Assembly: GCA_016165875.1 (NCBI GenBank)
Contig: JABBOT010000080.1
Location: 2,263,205-2,327,204 of the forward strand
DNA from: Acanthopleura granulata
Lineage: Eukaryota; Mollusca; Polyplacophora; Chitonida; Chitonidae
Direction of reading: 5' to 3'
DNA length: 64,000 bases
Shown here: positions 55,388-64,000 of the stretch, piece after piece
Layout: every line of letters starts with the position of its first letter
How positions within the stretch are numbered: position 1 is the stretch's first letter
The notes under the pieces: model-generated
Databases searched by the model: none
What the model saw: only the letters and a program-made list of their open reading frames with translations
Told to the model about the DNA's origin: nothing
Program-made: the position numbers and the translations under genes

Positions 55388-55568
55388 TTTGTACATTCTC
55401 CCGATCCACTGTTCAAGGGTCGCCGGTGGACAGTAAGCAGTCGATGACACTCCCTTAACCATTTCCCCGTCCGACGTTAGCTGAAGGTCGTTTGCCTGAC
55501 ACCAGCGCGTTCTTTGCACATCTGCACTTTATACGTGGTAAAGTTCGTCAGTAAACAACAAAAGGGCG

Positions 55569-56510
55569 ATGTTTGATCTTCAGAGAAAATACATTATAGT
55601 TCCAGCGGTCAAAGCTCCTAATAATATTACCTTAATGTGCAAGAATTGTTGCCATCAAGTTCTTGAGGAGCTGAACACAGCCACGATAACTGCGGCTTCA
55701 TCAACGTATTCTTTTACGACATATACTCTGAAGGAATTATTTATAAACCATCAAGACTTTCTTAAAGAAAGGCGAATATCTGTACTTTCCCATCATGCCG
55801 ATATGCCACCACTCTCTGTACTACTATACCTCACACAGATTTAAATGACAGTATTTCGTCATTAATTAATTCGGTCTTTAATGAAACTGGTCACCGCTAC
55901 ATTAATGTCAGTGATAACAAAGCCTTCTTCATTACCACTATATGCAAGAGGTACCATTCGTGGGATATCTCGTTGTTTATTGAGTTACCTTATTTTCTCA
56001 TTAATACCACCTGTGTGAAAATTGGGGAAACGAATTAGCAACAGTGTATAGATATTTCGATGGGTACATCTGCTGCCCCACTTTTGGCAAAATTATACCT
56101 GTTCCCCTTATGAATTGGACTAAATGTAAAAATTATTAAAGAGTAGTCTTCATTAGGATCCATCTTTCTCATTAACCAAACGGTATATTGATCATTTGCC
56201 TGCTGTAGATAACAAAGGCTGTGAAAGATATATATCTACCTTGGCCGGACTTTAAGGAAACTACAGATTCTCCAGAAAGTACATCTTTCTGGACTTGTAC
56301 AACGATGACAATGGTTTCCTGTCACGTCGACTTTACGACAAGAGGGATAGTTTCCATTTTGATATTGTACATTATCCCTACTTGGATAGCAATATACCGC
56401 ATGGTCATGCATATGGCGTATACATGTCTCGCTTTGTGGCATATTTTAGATCATGTGTATTGTGTGATAATTTCGATAAACGTCACAAGTTGTTACTGGA
56501 AAACTAGTGT
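55569..56510 (+). pseudogene. Decayed retroelement reverse transcriptase
   Basis: Conserved blocks of one reverse transcriptase occur in the right order but in different frames. VPAVKAPNN is at 55599-55625, then RYINVSDNKAFF near 55892 and MGTSAAPLLAKLYLF at 56060 in a second frame. YIDH (the YIDD catalytic box with the second Asp replaced by His) is at 56184-56195, KETTD at 56254-56268, and LYDKRD at 56331-56348, followed by NIPHGHAYGVYMS. In-frame stops and at least four frame changes show it is dead, and about 80 residues are missing after the first block. The family resembles intronless retroelement proteins common in marine invertebrates; Penelope-like origin is possible but unproven. 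Confidence 0.75.
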
Positions 56511-56952
56511 GGCAAGGATATTCCATCAAACGCCTTCATTCTAAGTTTCTTACATTTTTATAATGAGTACACCTCTTTGGTTGGTCCCTGACACTGGTTT
56601 ATAATTGTGTCTAATTCCGTTTAACCAGGGGCTAGGGCCGTATGTTATTCATCTTGAGTGTGATCGAAAAGTTGGATATATGAATACCTGCAATCAGAGC
56701 CCAACTGAGATACATAATTTATCATCGACACCGTATACACTCATGGTATACACGATTTGGTGACTGACTTTATTCATCCACAAAGAACATTCATTACGTC
56801 GTCTTGCCATCACTGAAAACTGGTGACTGCTTTTCTTTGCATGAATCCGCCCTAATTTTATATTTATGTGTGTTCTTAGTTCTCTGAGGGGTTTGTGTTA
56901 TTTGCCGTTTTTAGAAACTGCTCTTGCGATCATTGACCTGGAACGCACGTAT

Positions 56953-56985
56953 GGTTGACGGCTGGTATGCGAATGTCGGTTTCGA
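56953..56985 (+). repeat. 33-bp direct repeat, right of the RT copy
   Basis: Second copy of the repeat at 55355-55387 with one substitution (A to G at the 17th base). The flanks do not extend the match clearly. Confidence 0.8.
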
Positions 56986-57011
56986 CGCCTAGATTTTCCA
57001 CCCATTAAACT

Positions 57012-57056
57012 TAACGCCTTCGTATAAGTGAAAAATTCAATAGTATGACGTTGAAC
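57012..57056 (+). mobile_element. Possible SINE 3' fragment
   Basis: CTTCGTATAAGTGAAAAATT followed by TATGACGTTGAACG recalls the shared SINE 3' end. Short and diverged. Confidence 0.3.
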
Positions 57057-58827
57057 GATGAAAAAATATAGAAAGAAAAAAATTAATTAATGAATATATT
57101 TCACGACTGTGTAATGCAACAAAACATAAAGATCCACAGTACTGGGCTTAATGAAGTCAGGTATGTAACTCTGAAATCAACCTCTTGCTCAAGGGGCGTA
57201 GATCAACGAGTGCAACAAGCATAGTCTTGGCCTTGTTTGATATAATAACGAACTGTCAGATCTATGGACAGGTTGGCTGCCTGTTGATGGTTGTACACTG
57301 TCCAGAAGACTCTCCTTCAGCGTCAAACAATGTACTGTCGCTATACTGTTGCTCTCTTGGCAGCCGAGACTTAATTAGCGAGCTTAAGGCCATTTCCTAG
57401 CAGATTGATTTCCCATCACACCCAATACACATGTCAAGCAGATCAACCCAGCAAGGCTTGGAGAATGGGCAGATGTGTGGTGAGCACATGTGTGGTATCC
57501 TTTGTGTTTCCCCTCCACCCACCCAGGACCACGCCCTAATCAATAGAATTCAGTGCACACCATTACCGACGACCCAGAAGAGGAGGGCGGGAGAGTGGGG
57601 GTCTCTCAACTAACGATGCCACTTGTTGACGAGGTCGAAATCCGCATGATGAGAAATGAGAATTACATGGAACGATGTTAAGGGAGAGATAAAATTCCCA
57701 TGCATTAATTAGACTGGGACACCGAATGTTTTACCAGAACGCCAGTGTCAAACGCTATGTAAGGCCTTAATGGTTTTCTGATAACGCGAAAATGGAACAA
57801 GCCAAGTGTAGGATACCTGTATACCTGGTCTTGGCAATGGCAGGATTAACACAGGCGGGATACAAATATTGAAAAATTCAAAAACTTGGAAGAACAGACA
57901 ATTCATTGGAAAATTTCATGTCACCAATCCCTAGAGAGTCATGCACCAGCCCAACGCCATACCGATTGCATATATTTTCTTTTGTGAGTATTGACTGGTG
58001 GAGTGGGGGGAGGGGCGGTTGTAATGGCGTTGTCCGTCCCACTCGGGCGATGGGCGCCACAGATGTGAGTATTGATTCCATGTTCTTGATAAATATATGG
58101 TCCAGGCGCCATTGAATAGGCTGATAATTAATACGCATTTACTGACATGCAGAATTATGCTGCATGTAATCGTCCAGCAATAACAGGATGCGTGATAGCT
58201 ACATCTATTAGTTGTAGGCTTTATCCGTGTTTAAATTTCATCAGTTTAATGCCTTAATCAGTCATGCTTGCTTCGATGGAAGAGTACATATATATGTATA
58301 TATAAGTCAATGAATCTGTCACATAAAACTTATCATGACACTATCCCAAACATTGCAAGGTAGATCTCTTTATGGGAATTTCTAGTTATGAAACGGTACC
58401 CGTTTCTGGCGCCACCCTTGCCTAATTATCACACGCCATTCATAACTTCTAAAAAAGTTTTATCAGCCACTTCCTTGGGTCCCCATAGTGTAAACGACTG
58501 TGGAGAAAATCCAAGGATATTGAGTGTACATAAGTACATATATACAGAGACACCAACCCGTGGACTTAGATAATGGAATATCACATGATGGTAAATTTCC
58601 CTTTTCCTGTATCCCTGGGCATTCCTACTGTCGACACTGAAGTCTGTAGCAGTGCTCACCACCGGTAATTGTCGTAAACTGATGACTGGCTCCTAGAGCT
58701 TACCGTTATGCGTTATTCACAGTGACTCTGATCTTATTTGGTGGAGCAGATTTGCTCGCTTTTCGCCGAATGAACTTGGTCATGTGATTCAGTTCATTTT
58801 TCTGAAGGTTCAAGTTCCAACGGGGGG
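57057..58827. other. Non-coding stretch, nothing recognised
   Basis: No repeat or coding signal beyond a G-rich patch at 57998-58022. Confidence 0.55.
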
Positions 58828-58962
58828 TGTAAGTGGCTACTTTTCATACATTTACGTGAACAGTTAGAATAAAACCCTAACTGAGGTAAATAGACAAGCG
58901 GTCGTGTTAGACCGGTTACGTGTGACCATTTGCCAACTATCACAATGTCGTCGCTCCTCTGC
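58828..58962 (-). repeat. ~135-bp dispersed element, copy 4
   Basis: On the minus strand: GCGACGACATTGTGATAGTT, GGCAAATGGTCACACG, then TTATTCTAACTGTTCACGTA. Inverted relative to the other copies and outside the TRPC gene. Confidence 0.72.
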
Positions 58963-60621
58963 CCTCCCCCCCTCCGACATTGTGACATATAAACGCACAG
59001 AACTTTATTAATTTTCTATGGAGTAATTCGCAACGGGCAGTTCAGATCAACAACCTGAGGTATAAAATGTACAGTTATGTCACTTTTTATGCAACAAATA
59101 TACTACTGTAAATTAGATATGAAAAACTGGTTACCAATTCTCAAACCATTTCGTAACCTTGTAAGGAGCCCAACATTACAGTTGTTGTCACTTAACAATA
59201 TCCAGTATATGTTAGAACTATCAAGTTCGGGAAGCGAGAATTGTTTCGATTCGGATATACTAAAGTCGGCGAGGTATTGGGCCACAGGGGAAAGTTTATT
59301 ATACAGCCTGTCACGTGATATTATCCCGGTTTATTGAAACCATAATACGTCAAAGGCAATTAGCAATGGAATATGTGGCTAATTAATAAGAGGTTAATTA
59401 ATTAAAGCAAACAGCATTTTCGTTTGACATTTCCAGCAGGCTTGAGTCACCTTGATATAATTAATATATTTCTATACCTAAATGGTGATAAACACCTGCT
59501 AAACTGCGCACAATGTGTGGGCATAGGACTGTACCTTAGACACAACCGAGTTGCATCCCTACCATATCTACGATCATTAAAGCACTGCGTGACCATAAAT
59601 TACGCCGCTATCACAATATTTACATACTGTCCACTCATCTAAAGAAAAGACAACACATAATATAGCTTTAGTTGTTTCGGAAGAGCAGGGAAACAGTCGT
59701 ACAGGATCATGTTTTTCTGACGTGTTCGGTAACGATAATTCAACTGTTAAACTGGAATTTTGACGACATCTTGGAATACACCATGCATCTGGAAACCAAA
59801 ATGTCAAGTCACTCGTATCTTATTCACATTAGGTCAAAGGCCAAACAAGGTTCCCCTGAAATCAGCGGAAACAACTTCCTTCACCAGTTATGCAAATAGC
59901 GCGATTCAAATTGGTTAAAATTGATTACATGGCGGAGTTTTCAATTTTCTTGGTGTGTGCGATTTTGCTTACTTTGACCTGCCATATACGTGTGATGCAA
60001 CATCACAAAATAAAAAAATTGCTTTTCAAAATTTAAACGGTAATACTTTATCGACGCATATATACGTATGATCTAACCTTGTCTTCTCTATCAAGCATAA
60101 GTCTCACTGGCTTGCTTTCCACAGAAAATGGAAATCTATGTGACCAGTGCTGTGGTATCGGTAGAGGGCTTCAAAATAAACATCTTGATGGGGAAAAAAC
60201 GTATTAATGTTTGGAACTGGTCACAATCTTCACTCTGACCAATATGATTTCGAATACAAATAGTTTACCAAACTGTGAACCTATTTTGTGGTTAATACAT
60301 ACGTCATGCAACGAGCTCTCTTCGTGTTAGATAGCAAAATACGTAAATCTGTGATCGGCTGCATCATATGATAATTATCAGAACTTTCCTTGGATAACAA
60401 ATACTTTTTTCTTGTGGCCCTCCAAATATTAGTCACTTTTTATGCATGCTATGATTTTTCATTTTTCTCTCTGGACGGTTGATCATTTCTTTCGTCAAAA
60501 TGTTTTGAAGAGAAGCCTTATCCATTCCTCTGGTGTAGAGGATGAAGACAATAGCTTATAAACCATAACAAACATCCTCTGGGGTTTATAATGGAAAAAT
60601 AACAGGATACACACTGGACTC
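58963..60621. other. Non-coding stretch, nothing recognised
   Basis: AT-rich; overlapping short frames on both strands, none with family motifs. Confidence 0.55.
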
Positions 60622-60690
60622 CACTCCGGCCGTACGTGCATAGAAAATATTCTTAAATGCAACACAAAATACCAATCAAACACAAAACGT
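60622..60690 (+). mobile_element. SINE, family A, 3' fragment with internal deletion
   Basis: CTCCGGCCGTACGTGC joins directly to AAAATATTCTTAAATGCAAC and AATACCAATCAAACACAAAA; the central body is deleted. Confidence 0.6.
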
Positions 60691-60726
60691 TTGGCTCTTA
60701 GTTCCTAACAGGCAATGGAAGATTGG

Positions 60727-60895
60727 CGTGCTACACAAAAGTGCCCAAATCGCAGAGAAACCTGCGTCCTGGTGTGACGTGGCAGTGTTTGTATGCTACC
60801 CAAAAGCTTTCTGAGCACACATGCACGTAATAATGTGAGGTAATCCAAGAAAAGACAAAAGAACGAACGGCTTCGGAACCCCTTGATAAAGATGG
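60727..60895 (+). repeat. ~190-bp dispersed element, copy 2
   Basis: GCGTGCTACACAAAAGTGCC, GAGCACACATGCACGTAATA, and GACAAAAGAACGAACGGCTT; same order and orientation as copy 1. Confidence 0.72.
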
Positions 60896-63701
60896 GGAGC
60901 AGTTTTACGAGTTTCCCATCTAGGATGTGTGCTAAAATATGAAAGTATACGAAAAAAGCTTCTCAGCTTTCTTCTTTGGTTGTAAAAATGGCTGTACACT
61001 GCAATATTCCTAAATCCAAGCAACAAGCTACACAATACTTTTAGGAGGTACTTATGTTGATTATTTCTTTTCAGCTTCTTTAGAAATGTCATTTCCTATT
61101 CACATATCGTTAGCACAATGTTTTCAAAAAAGTGATGACCACCAATAATTTGATGCATTTGAAGACTTTGCCTGCGTATGCGCCTATAAAGTCGTTTGAC
61201 AGCTGGTTTGAGTTCAGATCACTTAAACGACTCTTTTCATTTACACCGTTATGCTTTCTTTGCAAGAATACGCGCTGCTTTGAGATTTTCCTGTGAAAAA
61301 AATGCCTGTACAGTTTTGAAGTATCCAAAGGCTCTCCTCAATGGCGGGGGTGAAATACTGCCCAGTACCGTTGGGTGTGTAAATCTAATCTGGTCGGGGA
61401 GCTTGCACGGGTTCAGCAGACGGATAACCGCTTCCTTCGTTGTTCTCAGGGACGCCTCTAATAATCTGGCGACTTTTTTTACAATTTGTTAAATGAACTG
61501 AATCAACTGTTTTTGTCACCATCCCGGAGCCTTCAGAACTTCTTAAAAAGTGTAACCTTATATACTCACTGACCCATATGCCGAGTATGGGTTTAACTTC
61601 CAATAACACTTCAACGCAACGTTAGCTTGCATTTAACCCGTGAAAGTGACAAAACCTTAATTTTCACCAGTATTAGACAGATACCTTAATGGATACACAA
61701 TGGTACATAGCGTAGAGAATGAAGTACAAGAACACAAGAATAATTCCCTGCTACTTGACCAGAAACAGATCGTAAAGTTGTTTCACTTTGATCTTCGTCC
61801 TTTCATGAAACATTACAGACACACCAATTTAATTTACCGTAGAGACAACTTCAGTCCAAATTGTTCAAACTAAACGTCTTTGAACTTTACATTTATAATG
61901 ATCCTGATTTGAGACTGCAATAATTTGCATTAGGACTAAGAAAATTCTTGTCACGAAAATTTCGTAGGATAACAAAATAAGGGCAAAAAAGTGCAAGAGT
62001 TGGAAGTATGATACTTGTGACTTACCGATCCTTTCTTCCGTAAAGGCGACCCTGTAATCGGAAGGTTTGACTTAAATCCATCCATGTTGGTATGTCGTGT
62101 GAGATATATCAGTGCCTGGGATATTGTCCACAACTCTGGGCAGTCACACTGGCTATTTGTACCCAGAGGGCGGTATTAATAGGATTACGTAAGCGCTAGA
62201 GCCGCAGCTTGCCTTCCTCGGTGGTCAGCTGAACTTGGTTTGATCGAAGACAGACAGACACGACATGGGCGTTGTCGGATATCTATGACAACAGCTTTGT
62301 AATGACTGGCATCAAATCAACAGGTGGTCGAACCGTGCGATGCAAATAGGCTCCTGACCATACTATGGGAATATATCATATCACAAAGCCTGCGTGGATT
62401 GACACAGATCCAACTCCTGGAGAGCCGCTAACGTGCCACGAAGATCGGATTCTTTGGTAACTGTCCACAGGCCATTTGCTGACATCTGATCTCACATAAG
62501 AACTCTAGCCTCGGAGATATAGGCCTCGAGCACGATAGTTATACGGTAACCAATAGGGATGGGGGGGGCTGAGGAGAGGATACAATGAGATAATCATGAA
62601 AAATGAAGACTGTTTGAAGTTAGTAGACATTGGTTTTGATAAATGTAGTGGGCGTATTAACAAGTCCAGATCGATGATTCCCAGGCTGGTTATACATATA
62701 CCGGATCAAGTGTTTGCATGTACGTTAATCCTGGATGTTGGATTTTGTTGTCATTCCACGTCATTGATTTAGAGCTGCATAAAAACAACGCAGAGGGACT
62801 AGTCTTCGGGGGTTACACCTATATAATGCATTATAGTCATCAGTCATTGCTTGTGCATAATAGCCTGGGTTTTTATCCAAACCATTTTGCTTATCACACT
62901 GCTTGAAAACCGCTTATCATTTAACAGTAGCCTGCTGAGAACCGCTACTTATATACTCTCCCGGGGAAAGAACAAATTTCATGTATAGTTTGGTCATATA
63001 TTAAGTGATAGCTCGTTTTTATTTGAACATAGTGATATGCACTGAGAACATTGGACAATTGCAAGCACTGACCCTATACTGTTACCTGTATATCTGATTT
63101 CTCTTTCTTAGAAATTGGAAGTTTTTTTTTCGATTCAAATCGAGGCACAATCTCCATGCTCTTAAACTTTACATGGCGCGTTACCAGCAGTGAGTAAGCG
63201 TATCGATATAATGATTCACCCACTTATGCATAGAGATATACATACTGTCCCCGGGCATACTAGTTCTCCGAATTCTTAACTTGACTTCTTACACTTAGAT
63301 GTTTCCATCCATTTGGAAGTGTGAGGAGAAAAGCTCCACAGCGCACGCGAGTGATTTTCTGGAAGCAGGGACATGTGAATCACCTATATTATATCACTCG
63401 CGGCTGTGATAAACCCATCACTCACACAACGCCATCTTGCTTTGCTGTCGTTTCAAACTGTCACATGCATCGAGAAATTTGGTTTCCTAGTAACTGATGC
63501 CATTCAGGTAAACTTACCGCCCTGAAGTCCTCTGGAAATTTTCACTTCCGTCGTGTTCTGCTGGAAAAAGCAGTTTCAGCTGACTCAGTACGGCAAAACT
63601 GTATTTACACGTTGAGGCTGGCATAACTGACATATCCTGGTTTTAAAACACGCCATACATTGGAGGAATTCGAGAAATAGGAATAAGAAAGGCATAGCTT
63701 A
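60896..63701. other. Mostly non-coding, one orphan open frame
   Basis: A minus-strand frame without ATG is open for about 80 codons (61494-61249; RTTKEAVIRLLNPCKLPDQI, then ARILAKKA and a stop). Composition is protein-like but unassigned. The remainder shows nothing recognisable. Confidence 0.4.
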
Positions 63702-63763
63702 TTGATATACGTGAAATATTCTTCAGTACGGCATGAAAAACCAATCAAATTAATAAATAAATC
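63702..63763 (+). mobile_element. SINE, family A, 3' end only
   Basis: TACGTGAAATATTCTTCAGT, then AAACCAATCAAATTAATAAATAAA-like tail. Confidence 0.65.
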
Positions 63764-64000
63764 ATGGAGTGTTATTAGTAATCCACATGCACATGGCGGT
63801 AAAATCAGATTCTGAAAATACTGTCCACCTGTAACATGGTGTCATACAAGAATGAGCATCTGTTGCTTAAGTTATGATTATCGACACTTTCACCATCTCG
63901 TAGTGGGACTTGGTTCCATGTATACAATCCTACTTTGAAATTTGCCAGTGTGTCTCTTTTCTTGGCACCCGAAAGTAATAAATGGCGAAAATTACGTTTC

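Noticed and set aside
55250..55519. Minus-strand frame with PKPTFVYQPST as a gene exon
   Set aside because: The frame covers the 33-bp repeat flanking the dead RT, whose other copy is in a different context. It is more likely retroelement flank than a gene, though a donor-like GTTAGA follows it.
1..64000. CRISPR array, operon or prokaryotic mobile system
   Set aside because: The tandem arrays lack the uniform short repeat and unique spacer pattern, and the genes are spliced, so the DNA is eukaryotic.

Overview
The window is nuclear DNA from an animal: AT-rich, with long introns, canonical GT-AG splice sites and many short interspersed repeats. The repeats (tRNA-headed SINEs ending in (AAAT)n tails, remnants of the 'tttaacgcc...' type) and the gene content point to a marine lophotrochozoan, most likely a mollusc. 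The phylum is inferred; no ribosomal or mitochondrial marker is present.

The main gene is a TRPC-type (transient receptor potential canonical) cation channel on the minus strand, coding from 37800 down to 7268. I resolved 14 coding exons. Every exon boundary has GT/AG signals and all phases agree across exons, giving a 927-residue protein. It contains N-terminal ankyrin repeats, the TRP_2 linker with the His/Cys zinc site, S1-S6, a pore loop, the TRP box, the calmodulin/IP3-receptor-binding helix and a C-terminal coiled coil. The ILPANE-type S4-S5 region and the length place it nearest the TRPC3/6/7 group. Two features stand out: an arginine in the selectivity-filter position, and a six-cysteine cluster just after the TRP box.

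Downstream of that gene (0-7.2 kb) there is a fragment of a DIRS-like reverse transcriptase at the window edge, SINEs, a roughly 50-bp minisatellite (4.1-4.5 kb) and a degenerate tandem array (6.0-6.7 kb). Upstream (37.8-64 kb) is mostly non-coding. It holds a 103-bp tandem array (40.1-40.5 kb), a three-exon candidate gene on the minus strand for an unrecognised membrane protein (46371-44134), several orphan open frames, a badly decayed reverse transcriptase copy (55.57-56.51 kb) flanked by 33-bp direct repeats, and dispersed-repeat copies.

Two SINE families account for much of the repeat content. The commoner one has at least 15 full or truncated copies, several with target-site duplications. 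The second has a different tRNA-like head and core but ends in nearly the same 3' sequence. Other dispersed repeats include a ~135-bp element (four copies) and a ~190-bp element (two copies).
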